Assembly: GCA_007258455.2 (NCBI GenBank)
Contig: VDFB02193867.1
Span: 532,075,071-532,139,070 of the forward strand
Length of the DNA stretch: 64,000 nucleotides
Source of the DNA: Sequoia sempervirens
Taxonomy: Eukaryota > Streptophyta > Pinopsida > Cupressales > Cupressaceae
Direction: 5' to 3'
This document shows positions 1-12,355 of this stretch, in pieces (the first letter of the stretch is position 1; each line of letters opens with the position of its first letter). A program made the translations under genes and the position numbers. The notes under the pieces are model-generated. The model had not been told where the DNA came from. It saw nothing but the letters and a program-made list of their open reading frames with translations, and searched no databases.

Positions 1-1626
1 CATCCGAAACCTTGATCAAAAGATTGCAGAAACCTTCAACTCATTTCCTTTAGGAATCTAACACAATGAAGTATTGCTGCCTCAACTTACTTTTGCACAA
101 TTCTTCTCTTCACTTGTGGCTTACTTCATTAATTTTCATCATTCAATTCTTCACATCTCGACTTGCATTTATACCATCTTCAACCTTTGAAACTTTCTCC
201 AAGGTCGGCCACATACGCTTCATCTCATAAATTCAAATTAGGTTGGCAACTCAACATTCCCGCAGTGGAAAGGAATGAGAGTGGACCAATAAAATGTTTA
301 ACCAAGACCAAAAATAATTTCTTGGATCAACTAAATGCTTCCTTAATTAAATTTTAATTCTTCATATGAAGTGTAAACACCAAGTCGGCCAAACCTAATG
401 AAAACACAAATGAACATTGAAGCACACATTTTCCAACAAAAAGATAACATGCAAATGACATAACACGCTTCATCATGCACGAGAACACCTCTCAGATTCC
501 TTTAGATGCATTTGCAACAAGTGTAACAACCTTTGAACACATAACTCCTTCAATCAGTCCATTCAGACTGTGCAAATATATACAACTCTGAAACTCAACT
601 TCCAGATCACCAAACCACAAACATCTTTGCCAGAACCCAGAGAACACCATTACATGATATATTCCAAATCTGCAATACCTGAAACAAAACAACAAAGGAC
701 TGTGGAGCATAAACATTTCTCCCAGTCCACAGAAAGCCAACTCTGCCAAAACAATTCACACACTGGTGAACACAACTTTCACACTCCATCACACTAGAAG
801 CTACAAATCAGTACATATCACCATCAAATCATCAACAACAATCCTTCAGATCTGCACAAGCATAGGATCAACATAGGAGAAACACAAAGCACATTCTGGA
901 GCACATACATAACTCTGACTTCACTCTTTATTAATTTTCTCAAAAGCACTTGGAAACTCATAATTTTAGCACATTTGCAACATCATAAGGATAACTCCAT
1001 GTACTCATAACATCTCAACTATACATGCAAAATGTGCAACATTTTGAGCTTTGCTGACATCAATGACAACATTAATGACAACACCACCAAACTTGCTCAT
1101 ACTTGCAACAAGGTCACTATCAGAAAGATGGATCTATTCAAGTTCTTTCTCACCCTCATAGTCAACTAAAAAAAATTTGAATGGTGAATGTTCTTACAGG
1201 TACTCATCCAAAGCCTCCCTATTTATCACAGGTGCATTAGTGTCACAACCAAAAGGTATCTCCCTGTGCATATATAGTTTAATTGGTTCAACCACAAGGA
1301 TATGTACAATTTCCTTCATAGTTGCTTTATCCCTCTATTTCTTCTCCAACTTGATATGATTGAGTATGTAATCTAGGTTGCAAAAGTCAGCTAGCCAAGA
1401 ACCTGTCATGTAACTAATGTTGTCAAGAAGTTTAACCTTTAGGGATGTATTCTTCTTAGCCCTTAAACAAAAAAAGTTTTTAGCTACTGACTTCCTTACA
1501 ATTTTCTTTGTTCTAACCATTCTGGTAAATGAAAATTCAAACATTAGCTACTGATAATGTTTGAGAAACATATTATGTAATGAGCTTATAGATACATGTG
1601 TTGAACCCAATAGATCTGATAGGTCA
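1..1626. other. No supported gene
   Basis: AT-rich sequence with only short, mutually overlapping open frames and no domain I recognise. A minus-strand frame at 1335-1544 is rich in Lys, Phe and Asn and is probably chance. I see no LTR ends, terminal repeats or RNA gene here. Confidence 0.5.
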
Positions 1627-3075
1627 TATGTAACAATCTAACTCATACAACAAAAAATTACTTTGGTTTTTAACTTTGAGTTAAATAAATAAATTTCTTT
1701 AAAATTAAAGATGTAATTTTTTTTTTCTAACATAATTTATTGCATATTTAATAATTAAAATAATAAAACATTTCAATCTAAAATAATATTACATTTTAAC
1801 CTATAAAAAAAAAACATCTTAAATCATATTTATAAATTTAATTTTAGTTTCCAGGTCATGTTTTCCATATCTAGATTAACCTTCTATTACACAAGCCTCA
1901 TCATTGCCGCCTATAATATGGAGAGAATTACCTAAGCAGTTTATCTCCAACCATAGATTGATGGTCCCTCACACACCTTCCAATTGGTATTGGCCCAGAG
2001 TATAGACTAAGGAACCCCTAGTATGCCATCTGAGTCTCTAGTGTTGTGTCCTACATAACAAACTTCGTCATACAACTATAGACTTCTCTAACAAAGTATG
2101 ACACTATTGACTGGTTATGTAATTCTCAATCATAATGAATGAACTAGTGCAAGAAGAGAATTTTGCACTACTGTGGTCAAATTTTCAAAATATTTTAACC
2201 ACTTCCTTAAAAAATGGATTCGTATGTTCACCCACCTCTAACTCATATTAGAAACCTTTAATGACCTATAATTTAACTTAAATTGACCATTTGGCAAGCT
2301 TGTTTGACTTTTCAAAAGATTCTCATCCATAACATGGTGAATTACTAAGTTAATATACAACTAGATTTGTTAAATAATTTTGACTTTGAACACCCATGTT
2401 ACGTTCTCATAACATGTTGGGTCTTTTCAACTGCAACTTGTTCAAGTCCTTACTTGAATTGTGAGAGTAACTACTCTCTTATTTTTAAGAACCCTTATTT
2501 AATGATGATGACACAATGTCATCAACTTGACCCACTTGGTCTCTTTCTAATAATATTGAAAAAATATCAAATAAGTACAACCATATAATATTAGAATTAT
2601 TAGAAGATTAATTCTTCAAAATAAATTTTCTGATTTTCAATGTTAAATTTTATGGTTATGTTCATAAAGAACACCATATTAAATTTGGTTATTTGTAATA
2701 TGGAATACTATCTAAATTTAAACAAAGTATATCTAGGTTCAAATATTGAATTTTTATCATTAAATTAGATTATTAGTCCATCTATACTTAGACCACTCAA
2801 CTGAGAAAATATCTATCTAATCACATAATTTCTCAAGCATGTAATCAAAATTTCCCTTTATGTAGTCATGTAAGAATATATATACATATATATGCACATA
2901 TATATTCATGTGCTCTTTTCGTAATATGAAAAAATATAAATGCATATATAATTGGATATAATGCTTATATCCTTCCATTTATATTTAAGAGGATAATATT
3001 TCAACTCTATTGTCCCTAACAGAGTGAAAGTCAAACAATTTCTTTCCAAGTTTGAACTAGTGAATCAATCCACTA
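1627..3075. repeat. Dispersed 1.45-kb repeat, copy 1
   Basis: This stretch aligns in direct orientation with 52543-54098. Both begin at a shared TGTAACAATCTAACTCATAC and run through matching landmarks: an ACTAAGGAACCCCTAGTATG block, GACTTTTCAAAAGA, a run of TATATA tracts and a final AGAGTGAAAGT. Copy 2 carries about 60 extra bases near its right end. No coding domain, terminal inverted repeat or target duplication was found, so the element class is unknown. A copia-like solo LTR is possible. Confidence 0.7.
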
Positions 3076-3239
3076 GTAGAGAAACAACAAAAAACTATAG
3101 AAAAAACTACTAAAAACTACTTATAAATGAATGAACATGGTCACATGACCATTATTATTTTATTGATAATCATTTATAACATGACTAGATTGATGACTAA
3201 ACCATTTTGTCCTTTATTGGTTGTTTTGATTGATTGATT

Positions 3240-3525
3240 TGGTAGTATATTTAGTCGTTGATTTAAAGTCATTGATTGTTGTAATCTAGCCACTTATTTA
3301 GTCATTTTTATTTCATAGGTCATATATTTAGTCATATTTATTCACTGTTCATTGATTTCCATTAGTTGGTAGTATATTTAGTCATTTTTTATTTCACAAG
3401 TCATATATTTAGCCATATTTATTCACTGTTAACTGATTTATGTCAGTCGATAGTATATTTAGTCAATTTAATTATTAGTTGACATCAATTAGTAGTATAT
3501 TTAGTATTTTAATTGATTGATGGGT
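3240..3525. repeat. Degenerate tandem repeat with AGTATATTTAGT core
   Basis: The core AGTATATTTAGT occurs at about 3244, 3370, 3451 and 3493. Between cores are diverged copies of TCATATATTTAG and TATTTATTCACTGTT. The spacing is irregular (about 40-125 bp), so this is an old minisatellite. Confidence 0.55.
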
Positions 3526-4450
3526 AAGTGCACGAAGATGGTTCCCAAAAAGGGGGCTTAAGTGGCCACATTTTTATTTATTTTTTAATTGAAATAAGGA
3601 AATACTGACCTTGGACATGAAATTGAGGATAGCTACACTCAAAATTTTGAGATGGAACAAAAACAAGGATCGAAGTGCTCCGAGTCTACTTTCTAAACTA
3701 CTAATTTATTTTGAAAATGGTTTAGATTAAGGGGTTCAAAAGAGGGATGTACACAAACTGTTGTTGTTTTTGTCAGAAAAACATAACATAGCAACTCTTG
3801 TACAACCCTAGCACGGTGAAATTTTTTGTAGTATTTTTAAAATCACTATGGTCAGAAGTTAGCTAATAGTATGTAGTTGATGCACAATTTTTTTATTAAT
3901 TTTTTAATGAATATTTGATTTTTTACTAATTTTCTAAGTGGGTACTTCCTAAAAAGCAGAATTTTGGCCGTGTTCCCCCTAGAAATTTTTGAAAGTAATA
4001 GATTTTTTTTTTTTTTTAAATTTTTAGAATGGAGTCTAGTTTCTAAAAATGTAATTTATTTCAAATTTTGATGAACGGTTAATTTATAGTGAAAAAAACA
4101 CCAAACACTATATTTTGAAGAAAAACGAACATACAAACAAAAGAAATTATGGATGAAAGGCTTAACATTGTTAGAAAGTGAAAAAAATTGCATCATTGGA
4201 AAGCTAAGAGAGAACTTAACATTACCCATGTGTTCGATTTTGTCGATATTGAACGAGATGCAATTTTGACAGTGAGCACGAACCCGATTATGTGAAAAAT
4301 TGTAGAATTTTACAAAAACATGTCTCTGGTCTTTGGGAATGCCCTACAAGACTTTGGGTTGGTATTCCAAGGTAAATACCAAAGCTAAGGCTCGAGGATT
4401 CCCAAAGAAAAATATAACACGAGTGTGTTATAATGCACTCGCCTTATTTA
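3526..4450. other. No gene seen
   Basis: AT-rich DNA with long A and T runs, for example the poly-T near 4003-4016. No coding domain, terminal repeat or RNA gene is apparent. Confidence 0.5.
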
Positions 4451-5003
4451 TTAGTTTTGACATTTTTCCTTTCTTTGGGGAGCATTTCTAGCAACACATA
4501 CTACGCTCGTGTTATCTCTTCCTTTAGTTAAATGCCACTTTATTGATTTTTTTTTAATATGTTTATATGTTTGTGTGTATATGTATACTAGTGTTTCATG
4601 TATGTATTCTTATGGGAGAGAGTGGGAGAGAGAGTGCGAGAGTGGGAGAGAGTGTGGGAGAGTGGGAGAGTGGGAGAGAGTTGGAGAGTGTGGGAGAGAG
4701 TGGGAGAGGGTGGTTGAGAATGGGAGATGGTTTAGGGTGGGAGAGCATGGGAGAGGATGGGAGAGAGTAGGAGAGAGTGTATATGTATTAGTTTTGACAT
4801 TTTTCCTTTCTCTGGGGAGCATTTCTAGCAACACATACTACGCTCGTGTTATCTCTTCCTTTAGTTAAATGCCACTTTATTGAATGTTTTTTGATATGTT
4901 TGTATGTTTTTGTGTATATGTATGTTGGTGTTTCATGTATGTATGCTTATGAGAGAGAGTGGGAGAGTGGGAGAGAGTTGGAGAGTGTGGGAGAGAGTGG
5001 GAG
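4451..5003. repeat. 337-bp tandem repeat containing a GGGAGAGAGT minisatellite
   Basis: Unit 1 (4451-4787) and unit 2 (from 4788) both start TTAGTTTTGACATTTTTCCT. They share the same order: ACGCTCGTGTTATCTC, ATGCCACTTTATTGA, then a purine block built from GGGAGAGAGT and GGGAGAGTG (about 4609-4775 in unit 1). Unit 2 runs straight into the assembly gap inside its purine block. The long open frames across the purine block are products of the repeat, not genes. Confidence 0.85.
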
Positions 5004-5103
5004 NNNNNNNNNNNNNNNNNNNNNNNNNNNNNNNNNNNNNNNNNNNNNNNNNNNNNNNNNNNNNNNNNNNNNNNNNNNNNNNNNNNNNNNNNNNNNNNNN
5101 NNN
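5004..5103. other. Assembly gap (100 N)
   Basis: Exactly 100 N, a conventional placeholder length. It starts inside the purine minisatellite of the 337-bp tandem unit, so the true gap size is probably unknown and may hide further tandem units and the missing end of element E1. Confidence 0.95.
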
Positions 5104-5120
5104 TTCCATTGATTGATGTT

Positions 5121-6266
5121 TTAGGGATTTCCTTGTGTTTGGGGTGTGGTCAAGGTATTACCTTGTTTGATGGGGTTCATGACCAAGGGGTTGTTTTGAG
5201 TTGGGCTGGTGATGGATGGGACATATGTTCTTTGGGTTACCAATGGGATGTATGAACTCATTGGGGGATTTGTTAAAAATGTCTCATATTCTAATGAAGG
5301 TTGATTTTGTGTAAGGGGATTAACTTTCCCTTTTAGATCCATTTGAGACACCTGGTCTATATTTCCTTGCGTGATGTTGGGAACACTTGTGGTACTTGTG
5401 AGGATGGATGAAGAGGGGTACCCTTTATATGTTGAGGTTGTTGTGGATTCATGAAGTGTAAGTGATTTATGTTGATGTAGAGGATTCTTGGGAATGGGGG
5501 AGTTCCAAATGTTGGTGTCCAAGTGGCGGTTTGAGAAGGATTGGTGTTGAGGGTACCCACAAGTGTGTTGCTTTTGAATGGAAGAGTATGGCCAAATTCC
5601 TTAGCAATAATAGTTGCAAGACTAGGAGTTGGTGTGTAACTTAACCCTAGTGATGGAGTTGTTTGAATAGTGGATGAAGTCAAGCCTTGTGTCAATGATT
5701 GGACAACAAATGATGGGGAGATTAGAGCAACATTTTCTAAGGTTCAATGTTCTTGTTTGTACTCCATGATTTATTCCTTAGTAAGTCCAAATGGGTTGTT
5801 CATGATGTCTTCTATCTCATATGGCCCTGATGGAGATGAGGGTTGTTGTGATGGGGTAACTTGACTTCTAGGATCAAATTATTGAGGATTGGGATCACTT
5901 GAGGTGAATGTGAATTTGGTTTTCTCCATGATTCTCTTGTGTTGTGATCTTGTCTTTACCATAAATTTTGGGTCACCTATGGGAGAGTTGTGTTGACATT
6001 TGTAATGTTTAAACTCTCTAGTTGACTCAAATTTTGGTAGAAGGGATGTTCTAAGTCATTTTGGAGCAATGGTGATAATGAGAGATGAAAATATGGATGA
6101 TATGGGGAGTGATATTTACAATTGTTTTGCGACAACCCTTTTGACTTAAGTTTGATTGTCTGATGTTTGGATAGAGGATGTTTATGAACTTGTGAATCTT
6201 TAGGGTAGACTTGTGACCTTCAAGATGAACTAGTTCAAAGATGATAACTAACTTAACTAAATGCAT
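5121..6266 (-). pseudogene. E1 gag-like remnant
   Basis: Minus-strand frames at 5695-5357 and 5522-5121 encode a polypeptide very rich in Thr, Pro, Ser, Asn and Gln. The frame changes near 5520. Upstream, 6266-6051 gives a short Lys/His/Ile-rich piece. Composition and position match the Gag linker of E2 (47604-47011), which ends in a zinc-knuckle-like motif; here that C-terminal part would lie in the gap. In life it would be a capsid protein packaging element RNA. Frameshifts and stops mean it is not expressed as one protein. Confidence 0.5.
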
Positions 6267-8149
6267 GGAAAAGGATTCATTTCACATACAAAGTAGCTAA
6301 GTTAGGGATTGGTGTTGATAGATGTCTGAGTCTAAAATGTTGGTGTGTTCAAAATTTTGCAAAGTTTGGTGAAGTGAGGTTTGGATTTTGATAGTAGGTG
6401 GATGAGATTTTTGACCCAATGTTTCAACCTAGAGTGAACCTTTGTTTTCCAAGACCAAGGTGGTGAGAAACATGCTATACCTCTAAAGTGTTCAAACCTT
6501 AAAGACTCAATGATTAAGGAGAAGTTCTTGTGAAATGTGTAGATCTAGTTCGTCCATGAAATAGCATAGAAAAAGTCTCCTTATTGATCTATCTCAGTTG
6601 TGGTGATTTATTAGGATATGATTCCAAATATACTTTGCACTATGATGTCCAAGTTTGAAATTGCGGTTTGTAGACCTTCTCTTGGGGATTTTGATTTTGT
6701 GAGAGATAATTTAGAGAAATACAAGATCATGAAAAATAGGATATTTATTGCCACATGGGAGGTGGTAATATGGGCCTTATGACCACAATATCGGCTTGTT
6801 CCTCTTGTTTGTTTAAGATGTATGTTGCATTTCTCCTCTGGGTTAGTGTTTCCTTTGTTTCAAAAGTGAATCTCCTCAAGCTACTAATTATATCTATTTG
6901 TTCTCCTTCAATTACTTCAAAGTTCGGTTGAATGATAGTCGGTGTAAGGTTTGGTTGTTCAATTGGAGCGATCAGACGCCAAAAGGTTATGTAGGGTTCA
7001 ATTTGTCAATTTATCTTGCTTAAATGAGTTTCTTTTTACCACAAATACTTCTCTTGCTTAAGTTTCAAACTAAATGTCTATGTCAAAAACATCATTCATT
7101 CCACAAAGTCCATTTTTTGAAAAGGATGAAGTTAGGGGCATAGTTTCCTAGGTTAACTTTGGAAAGTATGGATAAAAATGTAAACCAAAATATTTAGGTC
7201 TCTAAGAATAAATCCTTAGGACAAGCATCAATATGAAGGCTTTTTGAAAGGGTATCCATACTTAGACCAAAGGGTTTGAAATATTGAAAAGACTTTTTGA
7301 TGTTTTTTTGCAATTGTTTTGGAACCAAGAAAGTGTTAAACTAGCTCACAAGAAGTTACAATCCTAGGTAGAGTGGGTACATATTTATTAGTAGGCTTAC
7401 CACCATCGAAAGAGATTATTAATCCATGAAGATGAAATGGAAAAATAGGCTAAGTTAAGGAAACGTAACATCTTGACAAACCAAGCAAAGGAGTCTCTTC
7501 CCCATTTGCTTTATTGCCTCCATAAAAAATTGGACACGGTAAGTAACTTCTTAGAGCAGTGCTACTCCAATGCACTACCTTAAAATACATTTCAAAATTG
7601 GACTTGGTTAGCCACTACAAATAAGGAAATTAATGACCATATTCATTATAAATTGGTGCCATACATGCAACAATTCACTCAATTAAGAGGCCTACCAACC
7701 CTTAGAAATATCTAAGGGTTTTAGTGCATCACAAGGATACTAAGGGAGACATTCGTAGGTATGGGACAACCACAACTAGATGGTTAATGACTTTAGTCAC
7801 AACCAATTATTTATATAGTGAACCAAAATGAAAGCACTGGTTCGGTCATTCCCTATAACAAGTTGGGAGGCAGGCCCTCTAAAGGTAACACTTGTTTGAA
7901 GTGTAAAATGTTTTTTGTCACCCAATATTTCCAATAGGCGCAAGGGGAGAGGATAAGTACTTACAAGAAGAAAAAGGTATACTTGTGTGTTTCTCTTCAC
8001 CCAAGATCACACAAAGTGCAAGGGGATTGGATACGCACAACAAGCATACACAAGCAAATCAGACACATGTTCATTTCAATCCATCATAGCAAAATGAATT
8101 TGTTTTAAATCACCAATTTGAAGTGTTGGGATTGTATTGTTCAATTTTA
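6267..8149 (-). other. E1 5' leader
   Basis: Between the E1 gag remnant and its LTR there is AT-rich sequence without a convincing reading frame. Several blocks align with the E2 leader (47878-49351), including the stretch around an ACCAAGGT...GAACATGC pattern. It is best read as the untranslated leader and packaging region of a non-autonomous element. Confidence 0.4.
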
Positions 8150-9371
8150 AACCAACAATCATAATGATGTGAGGGTTCAGTTTTAACCAATTTGAACATT
8201 CATTTTAAAGCCCAAAAATAAGTCTAGTTTGGTCCTAAAACATAAAATAAAGCATCATAAATGGGTTATAATTTCCCCATAAGTGTTGAAATGGTAATAT
8301 GCTACTTCACTTTGGATTTTATTGCCCATACCTGCAAAACGAGCTAGCCTAAAAAACTAAAATGAGAAGTCAATGACATGTTAGTAATTAGATAAAGTCA
8401 AAAAATTAAAGCACATGTCAAAATTCAAGTTTAGTTTTGTTTACCAGTAAATCATGACACTAAAATCAATTGTGATGCTTAATTTCATCAATAGCATCAC
8501 TGTATAGAAAGTGTGTCACTGTATTGAAAAATTAAAGGCATCACTCTACAATAAATAATGATGTCAATAGCATCTCCATATCAAGTGCGTCGTTATACAA
8601 AAAATTCATTTTGTGTGAAAAAAATAGCTTAGCGTCACTATTTAAATGTGCGGTGAAAAAATTTAATATGTGTTGCTAAAATAAAAAATAAAACTATATC
8701 GTTGTATAGTGACACATTATCAAATACATCGGTGAATCTTCCATAGCATCACTGAACCTATAAACAAACACAAAATGGAGATTTAACAAGAAATTTGTTA
8801 GATTGGTTAGTTCAACCCTCCTTCTAGCACCAAAATGTGACCAACGAATGTAGTATGGGCTAACTACACTTGATCCATGAGGATTCAAAGTATAATTAAG
8901 CCACTATAAATGAATCCCAATAAAATAATTCAATGCAAACTAAACTAAGAATCCATTAAAACTAACATATTAAAATACGAAAGCTTCATAAAATACCTAT
9001 TATAATCCATTGAAACTTATCCTATTGGGGGAATGGTGTTGAATTCATGTGGAATGGCAAACCTTTCCCAATCCCTTGGATAATGAACTTGTTTTGATCG
9101 ATTCCATTAAAGAGAATCAACAAAACTGATGAGAGATGTGTATAAAAACAAATTTCAAAAGCTAAATTAACATGATTAAAATCTATTTTAACACAATATA
9201 TGCTAAGATGATCAATGTGGGTGGATGCAAAGCTATTCTAAATGTATGCAAGGTTCAAAAGATTAAAACCCTAATTACAAAATATGCTAAATGTATGCAC
9301 CTAAGTTACCATGGAAGCCATTAATAAAAGCTACACTAATATGATGCAAGAAGTTCACTTAAAATGCCTTT
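8150..9371 (-). repeat. E1 5' LTR, downstream portion (R/U5 side)
   Basis: It aligns with the left half of both E2 LTRs. Shared landmarks are GCCCAAA...TAAG, GGGTTATAATT/GGGATTATAATT, AAGTGTT, the CACCAAAATGTGA block near 8830, and a GGGGGAATGGTGTTGAATT/GGGGGAATTGGTGCCAATT block near 9026. The LTR resumes at 28584 after the 19.2-kb T1 insertion. The left boundary is approximate. Confidence 0.65.
9367..9371. repeat. Target-site duplication CCTTT, left
   Basis: CCTTT directly abuts the TGTTG start of T1 and recurs as CCTTT directly after the T1 end at 28584-28588. Five base pairs is the usual duplication length for Ty3/gypsy elements. Confidence 0.8.
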
Positions 9372-9393
9372 TGTTGTGCCCTCAACACACATG

Positions 9394-9410
9394 CCCCGTT
9401 TAGAACGGGG
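9394..9410. other. LTR-terminal hairpin, copy A
   Basis: CCCCGTT-TAG-AACGGGG is a perfect 7-bp stem 22 bases inside the LTR end. The same position forms a stem in copies B (21212-21228) and C (56578-56594) with covarying bases. Confidence 0.6.
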
Positions 9411-10474
9411 ACCCTCTATTTTTCTTTCACCTTACCAAGTTGTTGTTGTCGTCACCTCATTTTGTGTGCCCAATTTTGGTGTCCTAATTGGTCAGCATGT
9501 CTCCAAAGTCTTATCTCAAATTGACCATGTTTCATCCCCTCAAAATTTGCTGAGTTCAGGGTCCAAACGAAGTTCCTTTGTAAGTTTTCCTTTTCTAGTG
9601 ACCTTGGGAACCTCCAGGTCTGTCATGGCGAGCTTCCCTTGTGGATTTCCATTATGCATTCACTATTTCAAATGGCCAAAAGCCTCCGCCATCCAGTGCC
9701 TTGGGACCCGACTCCTCAACTGCCATCCCCATGACTTGCACTAAAAAATTTGACTGTCCTTCACTTGCGTAGGGCCTGGTCTACCGAACCTCTCCGCCCA
9801 AGACTCCATTGTAAGTTTTCCCTTCACAAAGGACCATCCTTCACCAGAGTGTCATCCACTAGACCTCATGCTTCCTGTTGTCTATGGTTTTCCACTCTAA
9901 CATTTGAAGGGGTTGTTGGCTCACGTCCTTCGTACCTCTAGATTTTGGACCTCTTGCCATTGTCTCAAAATTTCAAACTACCAACTTCTCACCCACCGTA
10001 CAAGCATTTATAAGCGTGCATTGAATGCACTTAGGGGTATAAATATTTTTTCCAACCTATCATTTTCACATGTTAGATTGGCCAAAAGAGTTCAGAGCGA
10101 GTTTAGAGAAGTCCAATTCCTTCGTCGCCCACCACCCTCGCGCCCGCTGCCCTCATTCGCCAATTCTTCGCGGATTTAGTAGCCTCCTTCATTGGGTTCT
10201 TGAGGTAGGTTCACCGTTTTCCCTCCCACATTTTTTTTTTGGTGATTTCACATTTGAAAAATGGGAATAATAAAGTTAAAATGCATTCATTTGATAGAGG
10301 AGGATTAGGCCTAAAAAACCCATGTGGTAAAATTTCAAGAAAACCACCGAATTATCATGAAACTGAGTCTGAAACTTATGTGCCCCAGTGTCATTCTTCC
10401 CATAGAGTGCCTGCACCTTTCAGACCCAAACCTCCCTGTCACCGCTTAGTGAAAATTCAAACTTAAATAAATTT

Positions 10475-12270
10475 ATGTTCATTCAGTACACCAAATTCAC
10501 ATACATTCGCACCCAAGGCTACACAGAAAGGCCAAACAAGCTGCCTCGATATCCTAATGACCGGATTATATTGTTAGAACTCTCTCAACAACCGCGGCAT
10601 GTAAATACTCTCCTCAGCAGTAGAAATTTGGTGGGGATCCCTTATCCCCTTTCTTTTGGCCAAGGGATGTACAAGCTACAAACTTCTCAATGTGCTAGAA
10701 ATTCAGAGAAGGAGCTGGTTTAGTATCATTTCCAACTTCATACTGCCTGTCCATGAATGGACCCTTATGGGCATATAAGGAAATCACTTGGACCTGACTA
10801 TGCCCATCTACATCATGTTGAAGATTTCTTGGAAAATTTCTAAGATGATAAGGAGGTGCACATGAGACATTACATGCGAATGATGACCTACTTTGTGAAA
10901 AGGGTGAACTTGTTTCTTGTACCCGATAAGGTTGAAGAAGATGAAAGCACAATTATGGATCCTAGGTACAATGCAGTCACTAACCTACTGCTACCAGCAA
11001 TAGAGTGGGATGAGCAAGAGTTCGATGACCTCGATATCATAACCAAACCAATTGATGCTCGTACAAGAGAATGGGTCAATGGGAAAGTTGACTGGTTAAA
11101 GAAACAAGGGGTCGTCCTGACCTATCAAGGGCTCGAAAGTGAGCCTAGTGTAACAAATGATGGAGATGCTACAACCTCAACAGGAGAAACATCCAAGTCT
11201 CCTCCACTCACTCACTCTAGGAAAAGAAAAGAGACTGAGGAGAATAACCAAACCCAAAGGTGTATGCCAAGAAGGCTGGAGAAGGTGAACCTTCCAGGAA
11301 ACATAAAAGGTCAGGCAGTACTACTACAGTGCCTGTTATTCAAGAGGACCCACTCCACGAAGGATAAGAAGTGGTTGTCAACAGAGGAAATTCCTCCCAC
11401 GTCTTCGGCCCCACCACAATAGCTATCAAAGGAGAAAATAGACAAGCTTGAAAAGAGGAAGAGCTTAGATAAAACCACAGAGAGTTGGTTCCTATAGGTC
11501 TTATACATTGGGAAGATGGGCATCAGTCATGTTGTGAGGAAAAAAAACAAGTTCTTAGATCTACAAAGGACTCTTGAAAGCACAAGGAAACTCTGCACTG
11601 ACTTCCCAAGAAAATACGACTCCAACTACTCAAAGAATGAGGCTATTCTCAAACTACCAAGATCGACTTGGGAGAAAGAGCTTGCATTTAAGAAGGATGA
11701 CCACTGGCTGGTGGATGTATGAAAGTGTGACTTCCTGGACCAAAAGGAAAGGTTGGAGAAGGTGCTCGACAAAGTGGATCCAGACATTGAGTGGGCTAAA
11801 GAAATTAGAGCTGATTGCATCTAGTACTTGAAACTAATGATATGATATGATATGCCTACTGTACAAATTGACCCGAAGAAGATAAAGCCCCACTTCTAGA
11901 AGAAGATTGAGGATGAGATGTTAGATGATATTACCAAAAATTTCATGAGCTTTGCTACCTAAGCCTTCACCCAGTCAGAGCTGTCTCAAGACCACACTGC
12001 TAAGTATGATGAAGATTGGGAAAAGCTCACCGAACAATCCAAAGAATGGAGTTATCAACTGTTGCAATCCGAAATCATAGACATTGATAAGCTCCAGTCG
12101 CTAATTCTGAAATTCATGGAGTATGATGCTTTGAAGAAACAAGAGGGAAACCCTATTATTTGTGATGAAATCCATAAGGAATAGTTGCAGCAAAGAGCAA
12201 CCAACAAAAGACAAAATGCTATAGTGCTACCACTAGAAGATGAAATAGGGATAATGAAAAGAATGTATTT
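10475..12270 (+). pseudogene. U3 reading frame remnant, copy A
   Basis: This is a decayed, internally deleted copy of the unrecognised LTR reading frame also present at 23427-27499 and 61749-64000. A frame starting near 10475 carries KLPRYP; the same frame at 10856-11422 carries VEEDESTIMDPRYN, then a Ser/Thr/Lys-rich stretch. The later part (11516-12270), matching the C-terminus in copy B, is broken by shifts and stops. The N-terminal third is missing because of the 2.2-kb deletion relative to B, and the acidic middle is lost with the 1.3-kb deletion. No known domain is recognised. Confidence 0.7.
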
Positions 12271-12348
12271 TAAAATGTAAAATATTGTGGGGTAGGTGGA
12301 ACCCTAATTTGTAATGAATCTTGGCCATTCATTCTACTTTTTGGACAC

Positions 12349-12355
12349 TATAAAT
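12349..12355 (+). promoter_or_regulatory. T1 5' LTR TATA box
   Basis: CTATAAAT precedes GGGGGCCTCCTC and a GA-rich start region. The matching TATA in the 3' LTR is at 27688. It lies downstream of the U3 reading frame, so transcription starting about 30 bp on would copy R, U5 and the plus-strand gag-pol. Confidence 0.7.

Larger units (their letters stand above)
5104..9371 (-). mobile_element. E1: gag-only gypsy-type LTR element, part 1
   Basis: This is a minus-strand LTR element truncated at its 3' side by the gap. Its 5' LTR is split by T1 and continues at 28584-29475. The internal part (5104 to about 8150) matches the internal part of E2: the leader blocks near 6240-6300 and 6420-6480 align with 47830-47875 and 48020-48110, and both carry Asn/Pro/Gln/Thr-rich gag reading frames. 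The LTR part (about 8150-9371) matches 40158-41100 and 49352-50340. No reverse transcriptase or integrase was seen, so it is probably non-autonomous, although the gap hides one end. Confidence 0.7.

Noticed and set aside
163..797. Short frames at the left end of the window
   Set aside because: No domain, no codon pattern or context; overlapping frames on both strands suggest chance openness.
4509..5255. Long open frames over the GGGAGAGAGT block and across the N gap, on both strands
   Set aside because: They are translations of a purine minisatellite and of ambiguous bases; no real gene is supported.
10695..11079. Minus-strand frames over the copy A U3 reading frame
   Set aside because: Shadows of the plus-strand frame, which alone shows conserved blocks between copies A, B and C.
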